NCBI RefSeq assembly: GCF_002742445.1
Contig: NZ_NJNQ01000001.1
Span: forward strand, 229,969 to 293,968
Direction of reading: 5' to 3'
Source: Bifidobacterium sp. N4G05
GTDB lineage: Bacteria; Actinomycetota; Actinomycetes; Actinomycetales; Bifidobacteriaceae
Length of the DNA: 64,000 bases
How positions within the stretch are numbered: the stretch's first letter is position 1; every line of letters begins with the position of its first letter. Shown piece after piece: positions 8,243 through 18,200 of the stretch. Below the pieces are notes generated by a model. The model had not been told where the DNA came from, did no database searches, and saw only the letters and a list, made by a program, of their open reading frames with translations. The position numbers were made by a program, and so were the translations under genes.

Positions 8243-10918
8243 TCAGTCTTCGAACGGATCGAAGTCGCGGCGGACGCGACGGCGAGGACGCTCAGAACGC
8301 TCTTCGCGATCGGCACGGTACTCGTCGTAGTTCTCGTCGGCTGCGTAACGCGGATTGCGGTCGTCGCGGCGGCTGCTGCGGCGACGGTCGGAACGACGAT
8401 CATCACGATCATAATCACGATCGTCACGATCGGAACGACGGCGACGCGGACGATCATCATAATCACGATCGTCACGATCGGAACGACGGTCATCACGATC
8501 ATAATCACGGTCATCGCGATCGGAACGACGACGGCGCGGACGATCATCGTAGTCGCGGTCATCGTCACGATCGGAACGACGACGGCGCGGACGATCATCA
8601 TAATCACGATCGTCACGATCGGAACGACGGTCATCACGACGGTCATCACGACGGCCACGGCTGCTGCGACGGTCGTCGCGATCGGAACGCTCACGACGCG
8701 GAGCGGAAGATTCCTGATCTTCGTAGCCCGGAATGGCCAGGGAGATCTTGCCACGATCGTCAACGCCCTGCACGACCACCTCAACGGTGTCGCCTTCCTT
8801 GAGCACGTCTTCGACGGCATCGATACGCTCGCCGTTGGCCAGATTACGAATCTGGGAGATGTGCAGCAGACCGTCGGTGCCCGGGGTCAGGTTCACGAAG
8901 GCACCGAAGGAGGTGGTCTTCACAACCTTACCGTTGTAGGTTTCGCCGGCTTCAGGAACGTGCGGGTTGGCGATCTGGTCGATGATCTGCTTGGCCTTTT
9001 CAGCGCCGTCGCCACCCTCGGAGGAGATGAACACGGTACCGTCATCTTCAATGGCGATTTCCGCACCGGTCTCTTCCTGAATCTGGTTGATCATCTTGCC
9101 CTTCGGGCCGATGACCTCGCCGATCTTGTCGACCGGAACGGTGGTGGTGATGATGCGCGGAGCATACGGGCTCATCTCGGCCGGGCCGTCGATGCACTCG
9201 TTGATGACTTCGAGAATGGTGGTGCGGGCTTCCTTGGCCTGCTGCAGAGCGGAGGCCAGAATGTCTGCCGGAATGCCGTCGAGCTTGGTGTCAAGCTGCA
9301 GGGCGGTGATGAATTCGGAAGTGCCGGCGACCTTGAAGTCCATATCGCCGAATGCGTCTTCGGCACCGAGAATATCGGTCAGGGTCTTGAAGATGTGCTG
9401 GCCGTCAACATCACCGGACACGAGGCCCATGGCAATGCCGGCAACCGGAGCCTTCAGCGGCACGCCTGCGGCGAGCAACGACAGGGTGGAAGCGCACACG
9501 GAACCCATGGAGGTGGAACCGTTGGAACCAATGGCTTCGGAGACCTGACGGATGGCGTACGGGAACTCTTCACGGCTCGGCATCACAGGCACGAGAGCCT
9601 TCTCGGCCAGAGCACCGTGACCGATTTCACGACGCTTCGGGGAGCCGACACGGCCGGTTTCACCGGTGGAGTACGGCGGCATCTCATAGTTGTGCATGTA
9701 ACGCTTGGACTGCGGACCGGACAGTGCGTCGATCTGCTGTTCCATCTTGAGCATGTTCAGGGTGGTGACGCCCAGAATCTGGGTTTCGCCACGCTGGAAC
9801 AGTGCGGAACCGTGCACGCGCGGAACGATGTCCACTTCAGCGGACAGGGTGCGGATGTCGCGCAGACCACGGCCGTCGATGCGGTAATCCTGGGTCAGGA
9901 TGCGGCGACGCACGATCTGGCGCTGCAGCTCCTTGAACGCATTGCCGATCTCCTTTTCCTTTTCGGCATCGTCCATGTCGGTGAATTCACCGGCGAGAGT
10001 GGCTTTGACGCCTTCCTTGATCTCATGAATGCGATCCTGACGCGGCAGCTTCTCGGCAATGGAGAGAGCCTCGTCGAGATCAGCGTGGGCGATTTCGTCG
10101 ATGCGGTTGTACAGATCTTCGGTGTACTCCGGGAAGAGCTGGAATTCCTTGGTTTCCTTCGCAGCGATGTTCTTGAGTTCGGCCTGAGCCTCGCAGATCA
10201 CCTTGATGAACGGCTTGGCGGCTTCAAGACCACCGGCAACGACTTCCTCGTCCGGCTTGGTCTGGCCTTCGTCGTAGATGAGGTGCCAGGCGTTCTTACC
10301 TGCGCCAGCTTCGATCATAGCGATGGCAACATCGCCGTTCTCCACCACGCGGCCGGCAACCACGATTTCGAACACGGCGCGCTCACGCTCGCTCCAACGC
10401 GGGAAAGCGACCCACTGACCGTCGATCAGAGCCAGACGAACGCCGGAAACCGGACCCTCGAACGGCAGACCGGAAATCATGGTGGAAGCGGAAGCAGCGT
10501 TCAGAGCGATAACATCGTAAGCATCGTCCGGGTTGACGGCGAGCACGGTTTCCACAACCTGCACTTCGTTGCGCAGCGTGTGCGGGAATAGCGGGCGCAG
10601 CGGTCGGTCGATGATACGGCAAGCGAGAATAGCTTCGGAGCTCGGGCGGCCTTCACGGCGGAAGAACGATCCCGGAATCTTGCCGGCGGCGTACATCTTC
10701 TCTTCCACGTCCACGGTAAGCGGGAAGAAGTCGTAGTTCTCCTTCGGGCTGGAACCGGCGGTGGTGGTCGACAGAATCATCGAATCATCGTCAAGATAGG
10801 CGGCGACGGCACCATCCGCCTGCTGGGCGAGACGACCAGTCTCGAAGCGCAACGTGCGCTTACCGAATGAACCATTATCGATTACGGCTTCAACAGCCTT
10901 GATTTCGGGACCCTCCAT
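8243..10918 (-). CDS. pnp: Polyribonucleotide nucleotidyltransferase (PNPase / GpsI) with repetitive R/D tail
   Basis: 3'-5' phosphorolytic RNA degradation in the cytoplasm; the actinobacterial form is also called guanosine pentaphosphate synthetase. Two RNase PH-like domains occupy about residues 10-240 and 330-580 ([28 protein letters not shown] core), joined by a helical linker. A KH domain is seen at about 595-650 ([19 protein letters not shown], with the GPKG loop) and an S1 domain at about 660-730 ([17 protein letters not shown]). The last 150 or so residues are a low-complexity Arg/Asp/Ser/Tyr tail of repeated [18 protein letters not shown] units, longer than in the E. coli enzyme. The ATG has AAGGAGGAACCC. 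rpsO lies upstream as in most bacteria, but with its own terminator between. Confidence 0.96.
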   Translation of the reverse strand: MEGPEIKAVEAVIDNGSFGKRTLRFETGRLAQQADGAVAAYLDDDSMILSTTTAGSSPKENYDFFPLTVDVEEKMYAAGKIPGSFFRREGRPSSEAILACRIIDRPLRPLFPHTLRNEVQVVETVLAVNPDDAYDVIALNAASASTMISGLPFEGPVSGVRLALIDGQWVAFPRWSERERAVFEIVVAGRVVENGDVAIAMIEAGAGKNAWHLIYDEGQTKPDEEVVAGGLEAAKPFIKVICEAQAELKNIAAKETKEFQLFPEYTEDLYNRIDEIAHADLDEALSIAEKLPRQDRIHEIKEGVKATLAGEFTDMDDAEKEKEIGNAFKELQRQIVRRRILTQDYRIDGRGLRDIRTLSAEVDIVPRVHGSALFQRGETQILGVTTLNMLKMEQQIDALSGPQSKRYMHNYEMPPYSTGETGRVGSPKRREIGHGALAEKALVPVMPSREEFPYAIRQVSEAIGSNGSTSMGSVCASTLSLLAAGVPLKAPVAGIAMGLVSGDVDGQHIFKTLTDILGAEDAFGDMDFKVAGTSEFITALQLDTKLDGIPADILASALQQAKEARTTILEVINECIDGPAEMSPYAPRIITTTVPVDKIGEVIGPKGKMINQIQEETGAEIAIEDDGTVFISSEGGDGAEKAKQIIDQIANPHVPEAGETYNGKVVKTTSFGAFVNLTPGTDGLLHISQIRNLANGERIDAVEDVLKEGDTVEVVVQGVDDRGKISLAIPGYEDQESSAPRRERSDRDDRRSSRGRRDDRRDDRRSDRDDRDYDDRPRRRRSDRDDDRDYDDRPRRRRSDRDDRDYDRDDRRSDRDDRDYDDRPRRRRSDRDDRDYDRDDRRSDRRRSSRRDDRNPRYAADENYDEYRADREERSERPRRRVRRDFDPFED
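8380..8660 (-). repeat. Imperfect coding tandem repeats in the pnp tail
   Basis: In-frame direct repeats within pnp. For example the plus-strand string GACGATCATCATAATCACGA occurs at 8449-8468 and again at 8590-8609, each embedded in a longer near-identical stretch of about 45 bases. The units encode [17 protein letters not shown] blocks. Such a structure is prone to slippage and copy-number change between strains. Confidence 0.85.
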
Positions 10919-11100
10919 AGGGTTCCTCCTTTTTTCTTTTCTTTTACCAACTATCGGCAGTCCTCTTCAGCGGACTCCAACCGATTTCTGCATGCGTGAC
11001 GCGACGTTACCTTCGTCGCTTCCTCATCTTTAGATTCTAGACCTCATGCGCCCTAAACCTTGGGCTTTCAAACTGTCTTTTCCTCAACGCGGCTGTCATG

Positions 11101-11140
11101 CAAAAACGCCCGAACGCCAAGGAAGGCATTCGGGCGGAAG
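11101..11140 (-). terminator. Terminator after rpsO
   Basis: Minus strand: CGCCCGAATGCC pairs with GGCGTTCGGGCG, loop of six bases, then TTTTTG. It follows the rpsO stop by about 10 bases, so pnp probably has its own promoter in 10919-11100 (not identified) or depends on readthrough. Confidence 0.85.
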
Positions 11141-11147
11141 AATTTAA

Positions 11148-11417
11148 CTATCGGCGCAGACCCAGACGCTCGATCAGGGAGCGGTAACGGTTGATGTCAA
11201 CGCGCTTGAGGTAATCAAGCATACGACGACGATCGCCGACCATCAGCAGCAGACCACGACGGGAGTGGTGATCATGCTTGTGCTCCTTGAGGTGCTCGGT
11301 CAGATCAGCGATACGCTTGGTCAGCAGAGCAACCTGGACCTCCGGGGAGCCGGTGTCACCCTCGTGGGTAGCGTAAGTCTTGATGATTTCCTGCTTTTCC
11401 TCAGCCGTAAGTGCCAC
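11148..11417 (-). CDS. rpsO: 30S ribosomal protein S15
   Basis: Primary 16S rRNA-binding protein of the small-subunit platform. The 89 residues carry the S15 signature ([20 protein letters not shown] and [20 protein letters not shown]) and the exact family length. The start is a GTG with a strong AAGGAGG six to seven bases upstream. S15 commonly regulates its own mRNA in other bacteria; no specific leader structure was traced here. It precedes pnp. Confidence 0.98.
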   Translation of the reverse strand: MALTAEEKQEIIKTYATHEGDTGSPEVQVALLTKRIADLTEHLKEHKHDHHSRRGLLLMVGDRRRMLDYLKRVDINRYRSLIERLGLRR

Positions 11418-11549
11418 GGCATCCTCCTTATGTTGCTGCGCGGTGCTGCCGGTCCAATACCGACGCGCTCTCTATCCGCGGGCGAAATACGCCAAAGGGA
11501 AATCATACACGAGGGGCAGACCAAATCAGACCATTCCGCAAGCGACGCT

Positions 11550-12224
11550 TCAGACCACGTTCAGCAGCCCGCCGAACAGCACCACCGCGAGCGAAATGCT
11601 CTCAATCACGAAAAACAGCAAAAACGACGCCCAACTGCGCGTAAGCACATTGAATTTCGATTCCTTTTTGATGCAGACCAGCAGTCCAACCCACAGCACC
11701 GCGTAGACGGCGACACCGCATCCGGCCGCGATAATGCCAAGATTCGCGGCGTTGGCAAGCCCCGAGGAATCGCCATACATCACATAAGTGGCGTTCCAGA
11801 AGTTGAAGCTCAGCAGGCACATGCCGGCAACGAACTGCTCGGCGGCGAGTCCCACCACAAAAACCGTGCCCCACAGCCATTTCTTCACATCGGCGACCAT
11901 CAATCCCAAGCCGGTCATCGCCATGATGGTGACAGTCCACGAAATCAACGCAACACCCTTGGGATCAAGGAAACCGAGGTTGCCGACAATCCAAGCCGCA
12001 TCCTTGACCGCGAGAAAACGTCCCCACCAGTAGGGCACGATCAGAGCCACCAGCACCAGAGCGATGAACAGCACCCAGTGTGCCGGATGCGATTTACGAC
12101 GCTCGATGTCGGCCAAGGAAAGATCAGACGCTTCAATGGACGCCGTCGGATGCTTGGAAACGTCGACCTGTTCGATCACGCCGTCGACGACTTCCGTCAC
12201 CTTGTTGCCTTGCGTTTGTGCCAT
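11550..12224 (-). CDS. Putative five-helix membrane protein, function unknown
   Basis: I do not recognise a named family. The 224 residues start with about 45 hydrophilic residues, then show five clear hydrophobic segments at about 48-68 (WVLFIALVLVALIVPYWW), 92-115, 121-143, 158-182 and 196-222. A membrane-embedded FAVKDAAW-like start of the first loop and short charged cytoplasmic turns (MVADVKKW; CIKKESKF) alternate between the helices. No catalytic motif is visible. The ATG has GGAGCGGGT upstream. It lies between rpsO (same strand, downstream, about 130 bases) and tRNA-Gly (upstream), with the tRNA terminator in between, so it should have its own promoter in 12225-12328. Confidence 0.75.
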   Translation of the reverse strand: MAQTQGNKVTEVVDGVIEQVDVSKHPTASIEASDLSLADIERRKSHPAHWVLFIALVLVALIVPYWWGRFLAVKDAAWIVGNLGFLDPKGVALISWTVTIMAMTGLGLMVADVKKWLWGTVFVVGLAAEQFVAGMCLLSFNFWNATYVMYGDSSGLANAANLGIIAAGCGVAVYAVLWVGLLVCIKKESKFNVLTRSWASFLLFFVIESISLAVVLFGGLLNVV

Positions 12225-12328
12225 ACCCGCTCCGTTGTATTGCGATTACCGCCTGCTGCGACCGTCACGCCGCTGTCACGACACGTCCAGCATACCCAGT
12301 CGTCGAAGCAATCGCACGGCAGGTATGC

Positions 12329-12355
12329 AAAAGGCGTGCCATTAAGCACGCCTTT
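12329..12355 (-). terminator. Terminator after tRNA-Gly
   Basis: AAAGGCGTGC and GCACGCCTTT arms with a six-base loop, ending in TTTT on the minus strand, about 25 bases after the tRNA. Confidence 0.8.
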
Positions 12356-12378
12356 CTTCTTCTCTAACGATTGTGTGG

Positions 12379-12449
12379 AGCGGATGACGGGAATCGAACC
12401 CGCGTAATCAGTTTGGAAGACTGAGGCTCTACCATTGAGCTACATCCGC
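12379..12449 (-). tRNA. tRNA-Gly (anticodon TCC)
   Basis: The minus strand folds as a 71-base cloverleaf: acceptor GCGGATG/CATCCGC, D arm with AGCTCAATGGTAGAGC, anticodon loop CTTCCAA between paired CAGT-type arms giving anticodon TCC, and T arm GGGTTCGATTCCCG. No CCA is encoded. It reads GGA codons. Confidence 0.96.
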
Positions 12450-12537
12450 GCACCGTCTATGCCGACCGAAGTCAACATGAAACGACTCGAGCTATTATAC
12501 ACATTCCCTCAACAATCGCAAGTCGAAATCGCAATAA

Positions 12538-14355
12538 TTATTTTTCGACCACGCAAACCTGGTACGGTTCCAACGCGACCTCAGCGGGAAGCACGATGTC
12601 GCCATCCGAATCAAGACGTGCGATCTGACGTGCGGACGAGAAATTGAACAATCCGAGAACAGTGCGTCCTTCAACATGGCGCACCACCGCAAGAACCGCA
12701 TCATTATGCGCGTCCCAAGTGGTGACCCATGCTTCGGGCGCGAAAGCGGGATCGTCGCGCATCTCACGAACGCTCTTCAATCCGTCCCACATCTGCTTCT
12801 GCAGGGTGCCAGTCTGCTTGCGCTTGGCCGCATTCTCCCAATTGAAGGGGCTGCGATGCAGATTACGCGAATCCTCGACGCGGTCAGGATCTTCCTTGTA
12901 TTCCCAGCCGTTGAGCTGCACGATTTCGTCGCCGCAGCTCAACATGGGGAAGCCACGCAGGAACGACATGGCGGAATGCATCATCAAATCGCGTTTCATC
13001 GAAATGTCGAGCAACGGCTTGTCATGCGTGATCAGAGCGCGTTCCACACCGCACAGACTGGCCGTGGTGCCGCAGCTGCGCGCATCCTTCGACGCCTCGT
13101 CGTAGTTGTACAGCTCGCCCATGGCCCAGCTGCCGGGCATCGAGCCCTCGTAGAAGTGGTACAGGAATTCCTTGTGCTTGAGCGGGTCGATGCCGAGACT
13201 CTCCTCCACCGGCTCGTCCAAGCCCCAGCCAATGTCGTCATGGCAGCGCAGGTAGTTGACGAACCAGCAGTTCTCCGGCAGCGCGTTAAGCTTGTCGAGC
13301 TGGTCTTTGAGTAGGCGCACATCTCCACTGGCAAGCGCACTCCATAGATTCACCATGACCGACACGTTGTAGAGCATGTGGCATTCCGGCTTTTCCGGCG
13401 TGCCGAAGTAGGCGGCGAGTTCCTTGGGGGCCATCACCACTTCGCCCTTCAGCACTACGGCCGGGCAGACGCATTCGAGCACGATGCGCAACATGCGCAC
13501 GATGGTGTGCACTTGCGGCAGGTTGCGGCAGTTGGTGCCGAGTTCCTTCCAGATGTAAGGCACGGCGTCGATGCGGAACACTTCGACTCCAAGATTGGCG
13601 AGGCCGAGCACGCTGGAGAGCACCGACACGAGTACGTTCGGGTTACGGTAGTTCAGATCCCACTGGAACGGGTAGAACGAGGTGAGCACCCACTTGTGCA
13701 TCCGTTCGTTCCAGGTGAAGTTGCCGGGGGCGGTGGCCGGGAAGACTTCCGGCACCACGGCGTCGTACTGGTCGGGAACAGTGCGGTCGTCGTAACAGTA
13801 GTAGTAATCCTGATATTTCGGATCGCCCGCTTGAGCCGCCTTAGCCCAACGATGGCTGGATGCGGTGTGGTTCATCACGAAGTCGAGGCACAGGCTGATG
13901 CCGGCCGCACGCAGTTTTTTGGTGAGCGCCGCGAGGTCTTCATTAGTACCGAGCGACGGATCGACGGTGTCGAAATCTTCCACCGCATAACCGCCGTCGT
14001 TCTGCGGATGCGGCATTTTCAGCAACGGCATCAGGTGCAGATACGTGAGCTTCTGCTCTTTCAGATATGGCACCTTGTCTGCGAGTTTCTTTAGATCTCC
14101 GGCGAATAGATCGGTGTACATGGTCATGCCGAACATGTTGCCGCGCTTGTACCATTCCGGATCGGCAAGACGCTTGGTGTCGAGGCGTTTCAAATCGGCG
14201 GGGCGCGCCGCATGCGACGCCTTCATCAGCTCGGTGAGGTTTCGGAAGGCTTCGTCGGCCTGTTCTCCGTACAGTTCCGTCAGCAGTTCATGCAGTTCTT
14301 CGCTGTTCTTCGCGATGCGCTCGTCAAACGCTTGGTCGGACTTGGAACGTGCCAT
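12538..14355 (-). CDS. Amylosucrase-type glycoside hydrolase (GH13 subfamily 4)
   Basis: Family enzymes build alpha-1,4-glucan from sucrose, or isomerise or hydrolyse it; this one should act in the cytoplasm as there is no signal peptide. The GH13 residues are visible: nucleophile Asp263 in VFRIDAVPYIW, acid/base Glu305 in KGEVVM, and the third Asp373 in NYLRCHDDIGW, the last being a strong marker of the amylosucrase subfamily. The N-terminal helical domain (to about residue 90) and MPLLKMPHPQNDGGYAVEDF are also typical. 605 residues is close to the family's 630-650. ATG with GAGGAG upstream. No sugar transporter or regulator is adjacent. A sucrose phosphorylase-like or hydrolytic activity cannot be excluded from sequence alone. 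Confidence 0.85.
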   Translation of the reverse strand: MARSKSDQAFDERIAKNSEELHELLTELYGEQADEAFRNLTELMKASHAARPADLKRLDTKRLADPEWYKRGNMFGMTMYTDLFAGDLKKLADKVPYLKEQKLTYLHLMPLLKMPHPQNDGGYAVEDFDTVDPSLGTNEDLAALTKKLRAAGISLCLDFVMNHTASSHRWAKAAQAGDPKYQDYYYCYDDRTVPDQYDAVVPEVFPATAPGNFTWNERMHKWVLTSFYPFQWDLNYRNPNVLVSVLSSVLGLANLGVEVFRIDAVPYIWKELGTNCRNLPQVHTIVRMLRIVLECVCPAVVLKGEVVMAPKELAAYFGTPEKPECHMLYNVSVMVNLWSALASGDVRLLKDQLDKLNALPENCWFVNYLRCHDDIGWGLDEPVEESLGIDPLKHKEFLYHFYEGSMPGSWAMGELYNYDEASKDARSCGTTASLCGVERALITHDKPLLDISMKRDLMMHSAMSFLRGFPMLSCGDEIVQLNGWEYKEDPDRVEDSRNLHRSPFNWENAAKRKQTGTLQKQMWDGLKSVREMRDDPAFAPEAWVTTWDAHNDAVLAVVRHVEGRTVLGLFNFSSARQIARLDSDGDIVLPAEVALEPYQVCVVEK

Positions 14356-14552
14356 TCCTCTACTCCTCTTCTCAGGGAACCTCGTTGTTATGAGTATTGG
14401 GTTTCACTGCTTTCATTGCTGCGATGCTGGCACAAGTGTAACGTGAATCAACGGTTTTATCAAACCGGTTCGAGGCGTTTTGACGACCAATGTCAATCGA
14501 TTGACGAAATTACTGGTTATTGTGCGATTGCCCGCGATTGCGCAATCGCCAT

Positions 14553-15011
14553 TCACGCTTCTATTGTCACCACCGCGGATGCAACAGCTCCGTCATGGCT
14601 GATGGAAATATGCATTTCGCACGATTGGCCATCCCCGTCAACCGGCAACCCCAACGATTGCCGCAACTTGCATCGCACCTCGGGTGAGAGCATGACGTGG
14701 GGCACGCCGTGGGAATCGTCAAGTATTTCGATGCGCGACCAAGGAAAATCGTCAAGCGTGTACGGATATGCAATGTCGCCATCTCCTTTCGCCCTACACG
14801 AAATCGCCTCGCACCACGCCTTGAGGAAGGCCTCCTTGCCCGCCCAGCGGGCCGCAAGATGCACCGCCTCGCCATCCCGCTTGACCCGCGCCCGTTGAGT
14901 GGTCTGCCATAGCTCGCGCGCGGAGAACAGGTTTCGCATGCGCGACCCAGGTTCGCCCAGTTGCTCGGCGAACGCAGGCACATCCACGACGTCATGCCCC
15001 AAACCCAGCAT
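14553..15011 (-). CDS. acpS: Holo-[acyl-carrier-protein] synthase
   Basis: Transfers 4'-phosphopantetheine from CoA to the serine of the acyl carrier domain, in this organism the ACP inside Fas. Motifs: GHDVVDV (metal-binding Asp, residue 7) at the start and ARWAGKEAFLKAW (metal-binding Glu, about residue 60); SISHDGAVASAVV near the end. Length 152 residues versus 120-130 usual. It lies downstream of fas on the same strand, separated by 284 bases that hold hairpins. The fungal FAS carries its transferase as a C-terminal domain; here Fas lacks it and this separate gene supplies the function. ATG with AAAGGCTGG upstream. Confidence 0.95.
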   Translation of the reverse strand: MLGLGHDVVDVPAFAEQLGEPGSRMRNLFSARELWQTTQRARVKRDGEAVHLAARWAGKEAFLKAWCEAISCRAKGDGDIAYPYTLDDFPWSRIEILDDSHGVPHVMLSPEVRCKLRQSLGLPVDGDGQSCEMHISISHDGAVASAVVTIEA

Positions 15012-15133
15012 TTTCCAGCCTTTCGAAAGTTTTCAGGAAGAAACGAACCATGTCGACTTCCGCAAAACAGGCGGGCGACACTTCGTTTTCATGCAAGGAT
15101 ACCATCATACTTAAGCGCTTCATCCTCTGTCGT

Positions 15134-15175
15134 CCGCACTGTGCAGACATGGAACGGGAGTTGTGCAGACGGGCA
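15134..15175. repeat. Two copies of a GTGCAGAC-containing repeat upstream of acpS
   Basis: GTGCAGAC at 15141-15148 (inside the near-palindrome GTCCGCACTGTGCAGAC) and TTGTGCAGACGGG at 15161-15173. The same core is clustered at 44450-44560. Position is in the fas-acpS gap; function unknown. Confidence 0.55.
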
Positions 15176-15203
15176 GTAAGGTGATTCAAGAATATGAAAA
15201 TCC

Positions 15204-15286
15204 CGTATCTGCCGCGAAATGCTGAGATTGCGACAGATACGTGATTGATAATCGTGCGCTGAGCGCCAGAAATTTCAGGCGCTCAG
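15204..15286 (-). terminator. Double hairpin after fas
   Basis: Two successive minus-strand stem-loops after the fas stop: CTGAGCGCC/GGCGCTCAG (15259-15286) and CGTATCTGTCGC/GCGGCAGATACG (15204-15241), the second followed by GGATTTTC. The weak U tract makes this a weak terminator or an mRNA 3'-end stabiliser; some readthrough into acpS is possible. Confidence 0.5.
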
Positions 15287-15295
15287 ACGCGGGGA

Positions 15296-18200
15296 TCAGG
15301 CTTCGAAGTAGCCGGAGGCGCTCAGACGCGCGTTAGGATCGAGCAGCATGGCCTTCTCCACTTCGTGCGCGTTGTAGCCGCGGCCATCTTCATGGAAGCG
15401 ACGGTTGTCGATCGGCTCGTAGAGCGCGGCGCGTCCCATCATGCCTTCCTCAAGGCGACGCTGACCAGCGGCCAGACGCTCGTTGGCGCGATCACGCCAT
15501 GCATTCAGCGCCTCGACGCCCGCGGTGTTGGCCACCGCAGCTTCAAATGCGCCCGGATTGACGATCGCAGCGAAGCCAGATACGTGACCGAAACCGAGCG
15601 ACGTGGCCAGGCCTGCCTTAACGGAGCCGACCTTCAGCGGCTCGCGCAGCCAGACCATGTGGTCGTCGCGCATGAGCTTCGGATCAACGCAGTCAAGGGC
15701 GGCATTGGCCGGGATCACACCGGACTTGAATAGCTGGGTCAGACCGTTGACCTGGAAGATGCAGGCACCGCCCTTGGCATGGCCGGTAAGCGTCTTCTGC
15801 GAGATCACGAACAGCGGGTTGCCGTCAGCACGGCCAATGGCGTGGGCCAACGTGTTGTGCAGTTCGGATTCGTTCGGATCGTTGGCGTTGGTAGACGTAT
15901 CGTGCTTGGAAACCACGGCGATGTCATCCGGAGTGACGCCGAGACGGGCCAGATCGCGCACCAGCTTGGAATCCTTGCCGCCCATGCCCGCTGCAAGCGC
16001 GCCCAAGCCCGGAGCCGGGATGGAAGTGTGCGCGCCGTCGGCGTAGGAGTGCACGAATCCGATCACGCCGGCAACCGGCAGGCCGAGCTTCAACGCAATA
16101 TCGCCACGGGTCAGCAGAACGGTGCCGCCACCCTGGGATTCCACGAATCCGCCGCGACGACGGTCGTTCGCACGGGAGAAGAATCGCGCGTCGATGCCCT
16201 TGGCGTACATCTCCTCGGAGTTGGCGGTGGCATTCATGTTACCGAAGCCGATCACGGATTCGACGCCGATGTCGTCGATTGCGCCGGTGACCACGAAGTC
16301 GGCCTTGCCGAGCGCGATCTTGTCGGCGCCTTCCTCAAGGGAGACGGCGGCGGTGGCGCAGGCGGAAACCGGCTGGATCATGTTGCCGTAACCGCCGATG
16401 TAAGACTGCATCACGTGCGCCGCGACGACGTTCGGCAGGGCTTCCTGCAGGATGTCGGTCGGGATCTCGTGGTTGAGGAAGCGATCCAGGTAGAGCTTGC
16501 GCATAGAGGCCATGCCGCCGAAACCGGTACCCTGCGTGGAGGCGACCATCGACGGATGCACCGCTTCGAGGATTTCGGTCGGCGTGAAGCCTGCGGACAG
16601 GTAGGCATCAACCGTGGTGACGATGTTCCACAGGGCGATCTTGTCGACGTCGCCGACCATGGAAGCCGGAATGCCCCACTTGACCGGGTCAAAGCCCTTC
16701 GGGAACTGGCCGCCGACCGTGCGGGTCATTGCCGCGCGACGAGGCACGCGAATCATGGAGCCAGCATGGCGGGTGACGTTCCATTCACCGGATTCGGCAT
16801 CGGCCGCGAAGCTGGTGTGGGCTTCGTCGAGCTTGACGTACTCTTCGGCGATCTCACGAGTCGGAACCGAGAAGGTCACATCGTGGTCAAGGAACACCTC
16901 GGCCTCTTCCTCGTCGGTGCCGTCCCTATAGTCGTTGCCCATGCCTTCATCGAACGGACGCACACCGGAGCGGGCCACAACCTCGTCATGGTAGCGTTCC
17001 GCGATATCCTCCTCAGGCACGAGGTTGCCGTCAACGTCGTACCAGCCCGGCTTGGGACTGTCGTTCCACGCCAGCAAGCCCATGTTCCACGCCAGTTCGA
17101 GCACCGCGCCGGCAGACAGATCCACTTGGCCGTCGGAATGGATGCCGAGTTCGGCTTCGAAGCGGGTGCGGCCGGAGCCCCATGGGCCAAGTTCACCCAC
17201 GGACACGATGACGATTTCGTCTTCCGGACGTGCGCTGACGTTCTGCCAATCGGCAAGATCGACCTTGGCCTGACGCGGAGCACGCGGGCTTGGCAGCGCC
17301 TTGATGAGCGTCTTGACCGCAGTATCGGATTCGTTACCTGCGATTGCGTTCTTGGCATTCGCCGCTTCCGCCTGAGCCGCGTCTTCCATGGCTTCCGCAC
17401 GCAGTGCCTTGATATCGATCGGCTCGTTGCCGAGTCCGCCGGTCAGATCCACGTCGAGCGGAGCCTTGGCCGCTTCGATACGGGATTCGCGGGTGGAGAG
17501 GTTCAGCAGTTCAACCGCGATTTCGGCGGTGGAGTAAGTCTTCAGACCGTGACGTTCCACCACTTCTACCAGCGGATCATTGCCGCCCATCAGGCCGGTG
17601 CCACGCACCCAGCCGATCTTCGGATGGGCGAAGGTCACACGGCTCGACCACACCTTTTCAGCACGAGCACGATTCACAATCGCATCAAATGCGCTCTTCA
17701 CCTCGCCGTAAGCACCATCTCCGCCGAAAATACCGCGGTTCGGAGAGCCCGGCAACACCACATGCAACTTATGCTGCACATCAGTGTCGGCACCGATCTT
17801 CGCAAGTCCGGCAATCGCACGCTCAACACCCCACAGCATGAGGCGAGCCTGAGATTCGAACAGCTCGCCGGAATCAGCGAGGCTGCCATGCACCGGCGGA
17901 GCCGCGAACGGGAAGAATAGGCTCGGCTCGTAAGCAGGCTTGAGAATCGTGGTGGTCGCACCGGAAGTCTTCTTCTGCACATTGCCAACCCAAGCGACCA
18001 ACGCGTCCACGTCACGGTAGCTCGAGAGGTTCGCAGGAACCAGCCACAGCTTGGCATCGCCCGCCGCATGCTCACGGTAGGTCTGCTTAGCCCACGCCTT
18101 CACGCTCGGCTTGAAGCTGTGCGAGGTGGCAACCACGGTGGCACCACCGGCAAGCAGGCCGTTGACCACCTGCGCTGCGATGGAATTCGGGGCAACACCC

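Noticed and set aside
8216..10591. Plus-strand 791-codon frame opposite pnp with Thr/Ile/Val repeats
   Set aside because: The repetitive translation is the antisense of the Arg/Asp tail of PNPase; it has no start signal or homology.
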